A DNA stretch of 14,621 nt from an uncultured Clostridia bacterium (lineage in GTDB: Bacteria > Bacillota > Clostridia > Oscillospirales > CAG-272). The stretch spans positions 1 to 14,621 of the forward strand of contig CANQMJ010000057.1 of the NCBI GenBank assembly GCA_947624945.1, in the 5' to 3' direction. Below, piece after piece: positions 1 through 10,080 of this stretch (its first letter is position 1; every line of letters starts with the position of its first letter). The notes beneath the pieces were generated by a model. That model was not told the origin of the DNA, did no database searches, and saw only the letters and a program-made list of their open reading frames with translations. A program made the translations under genes and the position numbers.

Positions 1-1763
<1,763 letters not shown>

Positions 1764-1975
1764 TCTTTCGGTTCTCTCGATCTCTCGATCTTTTGCGTTC
1801 GATTCGTATCAGTTTTCAAAGGTTATTCTTTAATCTCGCCTTCTTGCAAAATTGTCGTTTTACCCTTTTTACGGAAAAACCATTTTTATTTTGGTTTCCC
1901 TGTTTCTGTTACGTTTCTCGTTTCTTCTCTTTATTCGGTTTTCAAAGATCTTCTCCTGCGAGTCTCCCTCGCAGA
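1764..1975 (-). other. 5S-23S internal transcribed spacer
   Basis: This is a 212-base AT-rich spacer between 5S and 23S on the minus strand with no gene. It holds a stem-loop next to 5S (1956-1974) and two copies of a CTTTGAAAAC-type motif (complements of 1938-1950 and 1812-1824). A third copy lies in the 16S leader (4118-4130). Similar TTGAAAAC motifs are common in Bacillota rRNA spacers and often lie in processing stems. A weaker AT-rich hairpin (GGAAACC with GGTTTTTCC) lies near 1865-1895. No tRNA is seen in this spacer. Confidence 0.7.
1956..1974 (-). other. Stem-loop immediately downstream of 5S rRNA
   Basis: On the minus strand CTGCGAG and CTCGCAG form a perfect 7-bp stem around a 5-base GGAGA loop, starting 1-2 bases after the end of 5S. 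No U-run follows, so it is unlikely to be a transcription terminator, and 23S lies downstream in the same unit. A processing signal for the 5S 3' end is the simplest reading (inference). Confidence 0.55.
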
Positions 1976-2091
<116 letters not shown>

Positions 2092-2118
2092 ATGAACCTT
2101 ACCATTTAAGCAAGGTAT

Positions 2119-2192
2119 TGGGCTCAAGTGGACTCGAACCACCGACCTCGCGCTTATCAGGCGCGCGCTCTAACCACCTGAGCTATGAGCCC
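2119..2192 (-). tRNA. tRNA-Ile (anticodon GAU)
   Basis: The 74-nt minus-strand sequence folds into a standard cloverleaf. The acceptor stem is GGGCTCA with TGAGCCC and discriminator A. The D arm contains AGCTCAGGTGGTTAGAGC. The anticodon stem CGCGC/GCGCG holds the loop CTGATAA, so the anticodon is GAU. The T arm contains GGTTCGAGTCC. CCA is not encoded: ATACC follows the discriminator, so a CCA-adding enzyme must add it. tRNA-Ile(GAU) is the usual occupant of the spacer after 16S. A small hairpin (complement of 2096-2116, ACCTT/AAGGT) separates it from 5S and may help processing. Confidence 0.97.
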
Positions 2193-3926
<1,734 letters not shown>

Positions 3927-4174
3927 TTGTATATACACGGCGATCTCTCACCGTACATATCTTTAGAGTTTTGTCCTTTGATAAAAGCTATGCTTTTCCA
4001 AATTACACTTGTTAGAGTATTGTATACTCAAATTTCGGAATCAACGAGATCTTTCTCTCACGTCCGACCGATCATCTCAGTCGTCCGTCATCGTTTCTTC
4101 TTACTCACTGTTGTTCTGTTTTCAAGGATCTCTTGCTGTCCTCTCGCTCGAGGTTTGTCTCTCTCGCCAACAGC
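3927..4174 (-). other. rRNA operon leader, with 5' strand of the 16S processing stem
   Basis: This is the transcribed leader of about 248 nt from the predicted start near 4174 to the 16S 5' end. It has no gene. The segment at 4105-4132 (minus: GAGATCCTTGAAAACAG, then AACAACAGTGA) pairs with the trailer at 2250-2278 to enclose 16S. A small hairpin, GAGTAT-ACA-ATACTC, lies near 4015-4030. A possible second promoter there (TTGATT with AATACT) is too weak to call. Confidence 0.7.
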
Positions 4175-4180
4175 TTTGTT

Positions 4181-4209
4181 AGTATACCACACCTCTCCCC
4201 CTTTGTCAA
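4181..4209 (-). promoter_or_regulatory. Sigma-A type promoter of the rRNA operon
   Basis: On the minus strand TTGACA (complement of 4204-4209) is followed by exactly 17 bases and TATACT (complement of 4181-4186). Upstream is an A/T-rich tract with A-runs (complement of about 4210-4240) that resembles an UP element. This fits a strong rRNA promoter. Transcription would start near 4174. Confidence 0.88.
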
Positions 4210-4239
4210 CACTTTTTTTCAAATAATTTTCAACAATAA

Positions 4240-4265
4240 AACAGCCCCCTTCTCTGGGGACTGTT
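4240..4265 (-). terminator. Intrinsic terminator of ribU
   Basis: On the minus strand AACAG-T-CCCC pairs with GGGG-G-CTGTT around a 6-base loop, followed by the U-rich tail TTATTGTTG. It lies 20 bases after the ribU stop and just upstream of the rRNA promoter, so it insulates the two units. The plus-strand complement is a weaker terminator. Confidence 0.8.
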
Positions 4266-4285
4266 TGTGCAGTTTGTACATTAAA

Positions 4286-4912
4286 CTATATGTGCAGCAC
4301 CGGCGACACTCTCTTATACAATATGTAGCATACAAGGGAGCATACCACGCCTTTGATGAGGTTGAACGGCATCGTACAAGACAAAACAAACGTAAAAAGG
4401 TCCTTTACCCACGGGAAAATCGCGCCTCCCATGCCTATTATCACGCTCATATCGCCGCCAACATACGCCTGCGCATACGCGGGAACAAGGATAAAGTAGT
4501 TTATGACGCCGCCTATCACCGCGAGCGACAGCGTGCCGGTCAGGAGCGATATGAGCGCTCCCTTGCGCGTCTTGTTGAACTTGTATATTACCGCCGCCGG
4601 CACCGTGAACGCACACCCTATCAGGAAATTGCCGAGCTCTCCGATGCAGTACGTGGTCGTACCGTTGATGAGCAGATTCAAAAGATTTTTCAGCAACTCT
4701 ATGACGACCGCCGCGACAGGCCCCATAGAAAAGCCGCCGATAAGTATGACAGTCTCGCTCAGGTCGAGCTTATAAAACGTCGGCGCCACGAACGGCAGCG
4801 CGAGCTCTAACAGCATAAGTACCTCCGCGATCGCGGTCAATATTCCTATCTTCGCCACGAACTTCGCTCTGTCCGTACCCGACATCCTCGGCCTCGTTTT
4901 TTTCGCGTCCAT
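4286..4912 (-). CDS. ribU: ECF transporter substrate-binding (S) component, riboflavin type (RibU)
   Basis: This is a 208-aa hydrophobic membrane protein with about six predicted transmembrane segments. It resembles the RibU family, the riboflavin-binding subunit that works with a shared energizing module (EcfT, EcfA, EcfA'). Recognisable family segments in order are an N-terminal helix with LELALPF (35-41), KLDLSE (48-53), a GGFSMGP turn (59-65), IELLKNLLNLL (71-81), GELGNFLIG (91-99), NKTRKGA (113-119) and PFNLIKG near the C-terminus (182-188). Start: ATG at 4912 has AAGGAGG 8 bases upstream. An FMN riboswitch with terminator directly precedes it, which independently supports flavin-precursor transport. 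No ECF ATPase or EcfT gene is in the window. The length is usual for the family. Confidence 0.92.
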   Translation of the reverse strand: MDAKKTRPRMSGTDRAKFVAKIGILTAIAEVLMLLELALPFVAPTFYKLDLSETVILIGGFSMGPVAAVVIELLKNLLNLLINGTTTYCIGELGNFLIGCAFTVPAAVIYKFNKTRKGALISLLTGTLSLAVIGGVINYFILVPAYAQAYVGGDMSVIIGMGGAIFPWVKDLFTFVLSCTMPFNLIKGVVCSLVCYILYKRVSPVLHI

Positions 4913-4930
4913 CTTGTTCTCCTCCTTATG

Positions 4931-4959
4931 AAAACAAAAACCGCACCCATTCGGGTGCG
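4931..4959 (-). terminator. Riboswitch-controlled terminator upstream of ribU
   Basis: On the minus strand CGCACCC pairs with GGGTGCG around a 4-base loop, followed by GTTTTTGTTTT. It lies between the FMN aptamer and the ribU ribosome-binding site, so it is the likely expression platform. FMN binding would favour termination and shut off riboflavin import. Confidence 0.88.
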
Positions 4960-4990
4960 TACAACAGCGCGGGAATAAATTCCCGCATCT

Positions 4991-5115
4991 GCTTCTTTCA
5001 TCCGGACTTTAACCGTTGGTTTTGGAATCGCACCAAATCTGCATAAATTCGCATTTATGCGAATTTACGCTCGCGGACTTTACCGCCAGTCGGGGATCAC
5101 ACCCTGCCCCGAAGC
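4991..5115 (-). promoter_or_regulatory. FMN riboswitch (RFN element)
   Basis: The minus strand carries the conserved RFN core. In order: P1 strand GCTTC, GGGGCAGGGTG, a CCCC-ending helix, ACTGGCGGTAAAGTCC, GCGAGC, a variable AT-rich hairpin, GATTTGGTG, CCAAAACCAACGGTTAAAG, TCCGGATG, and GAAGC closing P1. It senses FMN and precedes ribU. An extra perfect hairpin (complement of 4969-4986, GCGGGAA/TTCCCGC) lies between the aptamer and the terminator. The promoter must lie in the AT-rich DNA near 5116-5145, but I cannot see a convincing -35 box. Confidence 0.96.
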
Positions 5116-5154
5116 ATAAATAATATATTATTGTAGGGAAAATGATGCACGGCG

Positions 5155-5181
5155 GCGTCGGGTGTTATTCGCACCCGACGC
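5155..5181 (-). terminator. Stem-loop at the end of the str operon (possible terminator)
   Basis: On the minus strand GCGTCGGGTG pairs perfectly with CACCCGACGC (10 bp) around a 7-base loop, about 40 bases after the tuf stop. The following sequence, CGCCGTGCATCATTTTCC, has no immediate U-run. It may be an imperfect intrinsic terminator or an mRNA 3' stabilising hairpin. Some readthrough into the ribU riboswitch is possible. Confidence 0.55.
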
Positions 5182-5221
5182 GCGCCATGATATGCATGCT
5201 TACTTGAAAGTATACTATGCC

Positions 5222-6427
5222 TTACGCGTTGATCGTCGTAACGACGCCGGAGCCGACCGTTCTGCCGCCCTCACGGATAGCGAAACGGAGACCTTCCTCG
5301 ATAGCGATAGGCGTGATGAGCTCGACGCTCATGTCGACGTTATCGCCGGGACGGCACATCTCAACGCCCTCGGGAAGACCGATCGTACCGGTAACGTCTG
5401 TCGTTCTGAAGTAGAACTGCGGACGATAGCCTGCGAAGAACGGCTTCTGACGACCGCCTTCCTTCTCGGTAAGGACGTACACGTGACCCGTGAACTTCGT
5501 GTGAGGATGGATCGTGCCGGGCTTAGCGAGGACCTGTCCGCGCTCAACACCTTTCTTGTCGATACCGCGGAGGAGCAGACCGACGTTGTCGCCTGCCTCA
5601 GCGGAATCAAGCAGCTTGCGGAACATCTCGACGCCGGTGATAACGGTGGACTTTCTCTCCTCCGTCAGACCGATGATCTCGACAGTATCGCCCATCTTGA
5701 CAGTACCGCGCTCAACTCTGCCCGTAGCGACCGTGCCGCGGCCCGTGATGGAGAAGACGTCCTCAACAGGCATAAGGAACGGGAGGTCAGCCTTACGGTC
5801 GGGAGTAGGAATGTAGCTGTCGACAGCGTCCATCAGCTCATGGATGGATGCATACTCGGGAGCGTTCGGATCGGTGGACGTGGAATCGAGAGCAACGCGC
5901 GCGGAACCGCGGATTATCGGGATCTCGTCGCCCGGGAAATCATACTCGGACAGAAGCTCGCGGACTTCCATCTCGACGAGCTCGAGGAGCTCCTCGTCAT
6001 CGACGAGGTCCGTCTTGTTCATATAAACGACGATAGCGGGAACGCCGACCTGACGTGCGAGCAGGATGTGCTCGCGGGTCTGCTGCATAACGCCGTCGGA
6101 AGCTGCGACAACGAGGATAGCGCCGTCCATCTGAGCTGCGCCCGTGATCATGTTCTTGACATAGTCGGCGTGACCGGGGCAGTCCACGTGAGCGTAGTGA
6201 CGCGCATCGGTCTCATACTCAACGTGACGTGTGTTGATTGTAATTCCGCGTGCCTTTTCCTCAGGCGCGTTGTCGATCTGGTCATATGCGAGGAACTCGA
6301 TCTTGTCGTTAGTGAGAGAGAGAACCTTCGTGATGGCTGCGGTAAGAGTCGTCTTACCGTGGTCGACGTGACCGATCGTGCCGATGTTTACGTGCGGCTT
6401 AGTTCTTTCAAATTTCTGCTTTGCCAT
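5222..6427 (-). CDS. tuf: Translation elongation factor Tu
   Basis: This 401-aa GTPase delivers aminoacyl-tRNA to the ribosomal A site. G-domain motifs are P-loop GHVDHGKT (19-26), RGITI (60-64), DCPGH (82-86) and NKTD (137-140). Domain 2 (VFSITGRGTVATGRVERG) and domain 3 (YRPQFYFRTTDVTG, then GLRFAIREGGRTVGSGVV) follow, ending normally. The length matches the family. Start: ATG at 6427 follows AGAAAGGA. It is the last gene of the str operon, 73 bases after fusA, with an AT-rich spacer. I saw no departure at positions where elfamycin-resistance changes are known (for example the Q in MQQTREH). Confidence 0.98.
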   Translation of the reverse strand: MAKQKFERTKPHVNIGTIGHVDHGKTTLTAAITKVLSLTNDKIEFLAYDQIDNAPEEKARGITINTRHVEYETDARHYAHVDCPGHADYVKNMITGAAQMDGAILVVAASDGVMQQTREHILLARQVGVPAIVVYMNKTDLVDDEELLELVEMEVRELLSEYDFPGDEIPIIRGSARVALDSTSTDPNAPEYASIHELMDAVDSYIPTPDRKADLPFLMPVEDVFSITGRGTVATGRVERGTVKMGDTVEIIGLTEERKSTVITGVEMFRKLLDSAEAGDNVGLLLRGIDKKGVERGQVLAKPGTIHPHTKFTGHVYVLTEKEGGRQKPFFAGYRPQFYFRTTDVTGTIGLPEGVEMCRPGDNVDMSVELITPIAIEEGLRFAIREGGRTVGSGVVTTINA

Positions 6428-6500
6428 GATTTGAAATCCTTTCTTTGATTTTGTTTATTGTTTTTTACTTATAACGGTGACTGTGATACAGCGTCCGCGC

Positions 6501-8582
6501 TTATGCTTTCTTGCCGCGCTTGGACACTATTTCCGCGGAAATGTTCTTCGGGACCTCCGCGAAGTGGTCGGGCTCCATCGTATAGACGGCTCTTCCCTGC
6601 GAACGTGAGCGAAGCTCCGTCGCATATCCGAACATGACTGCGAGCGGCACGTGAGCCGTGACCTGTTGCGCCGAGCCGACATTCTCTATCGACACGATCT
6701 GACCGCGCCGCGAGTTGAGGTCGCCTATGACGTCGCCGAGGTAATCGTCGGGAGTCGTGACCACGACCTTCATTATCGGCTCCATGAGCACGGGGTCCGC
6801 CTTTTCGAGCGCTTCCTTGAGCGCCATGGACGCCGCGATCTTGAACGCCATATCCGAACTGTCGACCTCGTGGTACGAACCGTCTATCAGCGTGACCTTT
6901 ACGTTCACGACAGTGTAACCCGCGAGCACGCCCGACTGCATAGCGCTCTGGCAGCCCGCCTCGATAGACTTCATATACTCGTTCGGTATCACGCCGCCGA
7001 CCGTCTTGTCGATGAACTCGAACTCCTTGCCGTCGTCGGTGGGCTCCACCACGATCTTTACGTGACCGTACTGACCGTGACCGCCCGTCTGACGCGAGTA
7101 CAGCTTGTCGACCGTCGACGTGCCTCTGATCGCCTCTTTGTACGCGACCTGCGGCTGACCGACGTTCGCCTCGACCTTGAACTCACGCAGGAGTCTGTCG
7201 ACGATGATCTCGAGGTGAAGCTCTCCCATGCCGGCGATGATGGTCTGTCCCGTGTCCTCGTCGGTGTACGTTCTGAACGTGGGGTCTTCCTCTGCGAGCT
7301 TATCGAGAGCGATGGACATTTTTTCTTCGCCCGCGCGCGTCTTAGGCTCGATAGCGACTCTGATGACGGGTTCCGGGAACTCCATCGACTCGAGTATTAT
7401 CGGCGCGTTTTCGGCGCAAAGCGTATCGCCCGTTTTTGTGTTTTTCGTTCCGATGACGGCGGCGATATCGCCGGAATAGACGCAGTCTATATCCTTGCGG
7501 TCGTTGCTGTGCATCTGGAGAAGTCTTGAAAGTCTCTCCCTCTGCCCCTTCGTCGAGTTGTACGTCGCCATACCCGCCTCGATCTTGCCGGAGTATACGC
7601 GGAAGAACGTGAGTCTTCCGACGTAGGGATCCGTCATGACCTTGAACGCGAGAGCCGCGAACGGCTCGTCGTCGCCGGGCTTTCTCTCCTCTTCCTCGCC
7701 CGTCTGCGGGTTTTTGCCCGTGACCGGCGGGACGTCGAGCGGAGACGGCATGTAGTCCACGATCGCGTCGAGCAGCTTCTGAACTCCCTTGTTGCGGTAC
7801 GAGGTGCCGCACACGACGGGCACGATCTTGTTCGCTATCGTCTCTTTTCTGATAGCGGCCTTGAGCTCGTCCTTCGTGATCTCTTCCTCGTTCACATACT
7901 TCTCAAAGAGCGCCTCGTCGGACTCGGCTACCGCCTCTATCATCTCGGCTCTGTACTTCTTCGCGAGCTCGAGCATGTCGTCCGGTATCGCCTCGACCTT
8001 CATATCGCGTCCGAGATCGTCGTAGTAGATGACGGCGTCCATGTCGATGAGGTCTATGATGCCGCGGAAATCATCCTCGGCGCCTATCGGGAGCTGTATC
8101 GGGATGGGGTTCGTTCTGAGTCTTTCCTTCATCATGTTGATGACGCGATAGAAATCGGCGCCCATGATGTCCATTTTGTTTACATACGCCATGCGCGGCA
8201 CCTGATACTTCGATGCCTGATGCCACACAGTCTCTGACTGGGGCTCGACGCCGCCCTTGGCGCAGAACACGCACACGGCGCCGTCGAGCACTCGAAGCGA
8301 GCGTTCGACCTCGACTGTGAAGTCGACGTGACCGGGCGTGTCTATGATATTGATTCGCGTATTGCGCCAGTGGCATGTTGTCGCGGCGGACGTGATCGTG
8401 ATACCGCGTTCACGTTCCTGCTCCATCCAGTCCATGACTGCGGCGCCGTCGTGGACCTCGCCGAGCTTATGCGTTATACCCGTATAGAACAGGATACGCT
8501 CTGTCGTCGTTGTCTTACCGGCGTCGATATGAGCCATGATGCCTATATTGCGCGTACGCTCCAGCGAATATTCCCTGGGCAT
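6501..8582 (-). CDS. fusA: Translation elongation factor G
   Basis: This 693-aa GTPase drives tRNA-mRNA translocation and, with RRF, ribosome recycling. G-domain motifs are AHIDAGKT (17-24), RGITITSAAT (59-68), DTPGH (81-85) and NKMD (135-138). The G' insert, domain II, domain III (GMGELHLE), domain IV (AYKEAIRG, then GGHGQYGHVKI) and domain V (PIMKVVV) follow in the usual order. The length is normal. Start: ATG at 8582 with CGGAGG about 12 bases upstream. It lies between rpsG and tuf, the conserved str order. A strong hairpin lies in its leader (8612-8629). Confidence 0.98.
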   Translation of the reverse strand: MPREYSLERTRNIGIMAHIDAGKTTTTERILFYTGITHKLGEVHDGAAVMDWMEQERERGITITSAATTCHWRNTRINIIDTPGHVDFTVEVERSLRVLDGAVCVFCAKGGVEPQSETVWHQASKYQVPRMAYVNKMDIMGADFYRVINMMKERLRTNPIPIQLPIGAEDDFRGIIDLIDMDAVIYYDDLGRDMKVEAIPDDMLELAKKYRAEMIEAVAESDEALFEKYVNEEEITKDELKAAIRKETIANKIVPVVCGTSYRNKGVQKLLDAIVDYMPSPLDVPPVTGKNPQTGEEEERKPGDDEPFAALAFKVMTDPYVGRLTFFRVYSGKIEAGMATYNSTKGQRERLSRLLQMHSNDRKDIDCVYSGDIAAVIGTKNTKTGDTLCAENAPIILESMEFPEPVIRVAIEPKTRAGEEKMSIALDKLAEEDPTFRTYTDEDTGQTIIAGMGELHLEIIVDRLLREFKVEANVGQPQVAYKEAIRGTSTVDKLYSRQTGGHGQYGHVKIVVEPTDDGKEFEFIDKTVGGVIPNEYMKSIEAGCQSAMQSGVLAGYTVVNVKVTLIDGSYHEVDSSDMAFKIAASMALKEALEKADPVLMEPIMKVVVTTPDDYLGDVIGDLNSRRGQIVSIENVGSAQQVTAHVPLAVMFGYATELRSRSQGRAVYTMEPDHFAEVPKNISAEIVSKRGKKA

Positions 8583-8611
8583 ATAATTATTGGCCTCCGA
8601 AGGACGCGCAT

Positions 8612-8629
8612 GTCCGCCACGCGGCGGAC
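8612..8629 (-). other. Hairpin in the rpsG-fusA spacer
   Basis: On the minus strand GTCCGCC pairs with GGCGGAC over 7 bp around a 4-base loop (GCGT), in the 114-base spacer before fusA. No U-run follows, so it is not a terminator. It may be an mRNA-stability or translational-control structure (inference). Confidence 0.5.
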
Positions 8630-8696
8630 TCTCGCACGCTCATTATGCGGCGCGCGGTCCCATGTTTCTGAATGTTTCTGTGAATGATATAAAATA

Positions 8697-9167
8697 TTAG
8701 TAGCGGTAGTGAGCGAACGCCTTGTTTGCCTCCGCCATTCTGTGCATTTCTTCTTTTCTCTTGAATGCACCGCCGGCGTTGTTTTTGGCGTCCATGATCT
8801 CACCCGCGAGGCGCTCGGACATCGTGTTTTCACTTCTTGTCCGTGCGTAGCTTACGAACCAGCGCAGACCGAGCGTAAGACGTCTTTCGGGTCTTACGTC
8901 CATCGGCACCTGGTACGTTGCGCCGCCGACGCGGCGGGCCTTGACTTCAAGGCTCGGCATCACGTTTTCGAGCGCAGCTTCGAATACCTCGAGCGGATTT
9001 TCGTTCGTCTTGCTTTCCACGATCGCAAACGCGTCATACACTATCTTCTGAGCGACGCCCTTCTTACCGTCGAGCATCACGTTGTTGATGAGCTTTGTGA
9101 CGAGCTGCGAATTGTAAAGCGGATCCGGCAAAACTTCTCTTTTGGAGATCTGACCTCTTCTTGGCAC
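8697..9167 (-). CDS. rpsG: 30S ribosomal protein S7
   Basis: This is a 156-aa primary 16S-binding protein that organises the head of the 30S subunit. It begins PRRGQISKR and contains the family segments LPDPLYNS, VTKLINNVMLDGKKG, GGATYQVP and the C-terminal MAEANKAFAHYRY. Start choice: an in-frame ATG at 9185 would add six residues (MKEGIT), but it overlaps the Shine-Dalgarno sequence itself. GTG at 9167 has AAGGAGGG 7 bases upstream and gives the usual 156-aa product. The gene lies 169 bases after rpsL; that spacer contains a hairpin (9249-9284). Confidence 0.96.
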   Translation of the reverse strand: MPRRGQISKREVLPDPLYNSQLVTKLINNVMLDGKKGVAQKIVYDAFAIVESKTNENPLEVFEAALENVMPSLEVKARRVGGATYQVPMDVRPERRLTLGLRWFVSYARTRSENTMSERLAGEIMDAKNNAGGAFKRKEEMHRMAEANKAFAHYRY

Positions 9168-9248
9168 TGTTATTCCCTCCTTCATTAAATAATGTTATCA
9201 CAGGTACTCGAAAGAAATCCTCCGATCGTGTCATGCCGGGGTCAGACC

Positions 9249-9284
9249 TACATAAACGCGCCCTGCGGCGTGACCGTTTATATA
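9249..9284 (-). promoter_or_regulatory. Bulged hairpin in the rpsL-rpsG spacer (candidate S7 site)
   Basis: On the minus strand TATATAAACG pairs with CGTTTATGTA (10 bp, one G-U). Inside it CGCC/GGCG forms a 4-bp stem with loop GCAG, and a 4-base bulge (GTCA) lies on the 5' side. In E. coli, S7 represses the str mRNA by binding the rpsL-rpsG intercistronic region. Position suggests a comparable role here, but the sequence alone does not prove it. Confidence 0.4.
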
Positions 9285-9336
9285 TGTTTGATTGAGGCAG
9301 AACACACCGACCCTGCCCTTGTAAGGCTGGGGGGAA

Positions 9337-9750
9337 TTATTTCTTCGGTCTCTTGGCGCCGTACTTGGAACGGCCCTGATTGCGGTTCGCGACTGCCTGC
9401 GCGTCGAGAGTACCGCGGATGATGTGGTAACGCACGCCCGGCAGGTCGCGCACACGTCCGCCTCTTACGAGAACGACGGAGTGCTCCTGAAGGTTATGTC
9501 CGATACCGGGGATGTAGACTGTCGTTTCAAGTCCGTTCGTAAGACGCACTCTCGCGATCTTGCGGATAGCGGAGTTCGGCTTCTTCGGGTTGACGGTCGT
9601 CACCTTTGTGCATACGCCGCGCTTCTGAGGCGAGCTCTGGTCGATGCTTCTGTTCTTGAGCGAGTTGAAGCCCGTCTGGAGCATCGGAGCCGTCGACTTA
9701 TAGGTCTTGTCGTGACGTCCCTGCTTTACAAGCTGGTTAAATGTCGGCAT
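9337..9750 (-). CDS. rpsL: 30S ribosomal protein S12
   Basis: This is a 137-aa decoding-centre protein. It starts PTFNQLV and contains SSPQKRGVC (39-47), NPKKPNSAIRK (54-64), VRLTNG (68-73), GHNLQEHSVV (84-93), LPGVRYHIIRG (103-113) and the tail GRSKYGAKRPKK. Length and the N-terminal insert match the Bacillota form (for example B. subtilis). Start: ATG at 9750 has AAGGAGG 6 bases upstream; a longer frame beginning at 9840 has no such signal and a non-S12 N-terminus. Oddity: position 101 is Arg (GGRVRDLPG), where most bacteria have Lys (E. coli K88, B. subtilis K101). K56 is intact. It is the first gene of the str operon. Confidence 0.97.
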   Translation of the reverse strand: MPTFNQLVKQGRHDKTYKSTAPMLQTGFNSLKNRSIDQSSPQKRGVCTKVTTVNPKKPNSAIRKIARVRLTNGLETTVYIPGIGHNLQEHSVVLVRGGRVRDLPGVRYHIIRGTLDAQAVANRNQGRSKYGAKRPKK

Positions 9751-9777
9751 TATTCTCCTCCTTCTTTGCAGTTTTTG

Positions 9778-9808
9778 ATTTGCGTCCGTGTCCTTGGTAC
9801 ACGCAAAT
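9778..9808 (-). other. Hairpin in the rpsL mRNA leader
   Basis: On the minus strand ATTTGCGT pairs perfectly with ACGCAAAT (8 bp). An alternative inner stem GTGT/ACAC can replace the top of it. It lies in the predicted 90-nt rpsL leader, upstream of the ribosome-binding site. It could take part in r-protein feedback control, but nothing specific can be assigned. Confidence 0.4.
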
Positions 9809-9845
9809 GAGCATAGGTATACCCTCGGGCAGTGACGCAAGATAA

Positions 9846-9874
9846 ATTATATATCAACGTTGACAATTTGTCAA
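9846..9874 (-). promoter_or_regulatory. Perfect-consensus promoter of the str operon, with overlapping palindromes
   Basis: On the minus strand TTGACA (complement of 9869-9874), a 17-base spacer and TATAAT (complement of 9846-9851) form a perfect sigma-A consensus. The -35 box lies inside a 15-base dyad, TTGACAA-T-TTGTCAA (9860-9874). This overlaps a second perfect palindrome, TCAACGTTGA (9854-9863), in the spacer. The palindromes could be an operator or a by-product of the A/T-rich promoter. Confidence 0.9.
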
Positions 9875-9962
9875 GGAATTTTTTGCCCACTTGTATTTTC
9901 TCTTTATTGCACAAAAAAATACGCGTCCCGTGCGCCTTTTTGTTGACACAGGCACGATATGT

Positions 9963-9986
9963 CGAAACTTTTCCCCGAAAGTTTCG
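9963..9986. repeat. Inverted repeat upstream of the htpG promoter (candidate operator)
   Basis: CGAAACTTT (9963-9971) and AAAGTTTCG (9978-9986) are perfect 9-bp arms around 6 bases. The repeat ends 11 bases before the htpG -35 box. It is not a CIRCE element (TTAGCACTC/GAGTGCTAA) and does not match the CtsR heptad repeat. No U-run follows on either strand, so it is not a terminator. Its role is unknown; regulation of htpG is one possibility. Confidence 0.5.
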
Positions 9987-9997
9987 CCCCGCAAACA

Positions 9998-10026
9998 TTG
10001 ACACAAACATGAAGGAGCGGTATAAT
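9998..10026 (+). promoter_or_regulatory. Perfect-consensus promoter of the htpG-birA unit
   Basis: TTGACA (9998-10003), 17 bases, and TATAAT (10021-10026) form a perfect sigma-A consensus 55 bases upstream of the htpG ATG. A second TTGACA at 9943-9948 has no -10 box at a suitable distance. This indicates strong housekeeping transcription rather than an alternative sigma factor. Confidence 0.9.
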
Positions 10027-10080
10027 ATAGTTTGGATTTATAGGCGCGAGGCGTCTTTTTGGGAGGCATTGTAAAGAAGT

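Noticed and set aside
4133..4810. 225-codon open frame on the plus strand opposite ribU
   Set aside because: It crosses the rRNA promoter and ribU terminator and then mirrors ribU; RibU with its riboswitch is clearly the real gene.
5162..6448. 428-codon open frame on the plus strand opposite tuf
   Set aside because: It is the complement of the highly conserved tuf gene; the encoded sequence has no family features and starts inside the tuf 3' hairpin.
6651..7529. 292-codon open frame on the plus strand opposite fusA
   Set aside because: It is a shadow of fusA with no start signal or domain.
9168..9185. Six-residue N-terminal extension of rpsG from ATG at 9185
   Set aside because: This ATG overlaps the AAGGAGGG site, which is correctly spaced for GTG at 9167.
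9751..9840. N-terminal extension of rpsL from an upstream ATG
   Set aside because: The extension reads through the leader hairpin and the ribosome-binding site; the Shine-Dalgarno and homology place the start at 9750.
9943..9971. Second htpG promoter using TTGACA at 9943
   Set aside because: The sequence at the 17-base spacing (AACTTT) is a poor -10 box; the promoter at 9998-10026 is perfect.
9751..10080. CIRCE or CtsR heat-shock operator before htpG
   Set aside because: Neither the TTAGCACTC/GAGTGCTAA dyad nor the CtsR heptad repeat is present.
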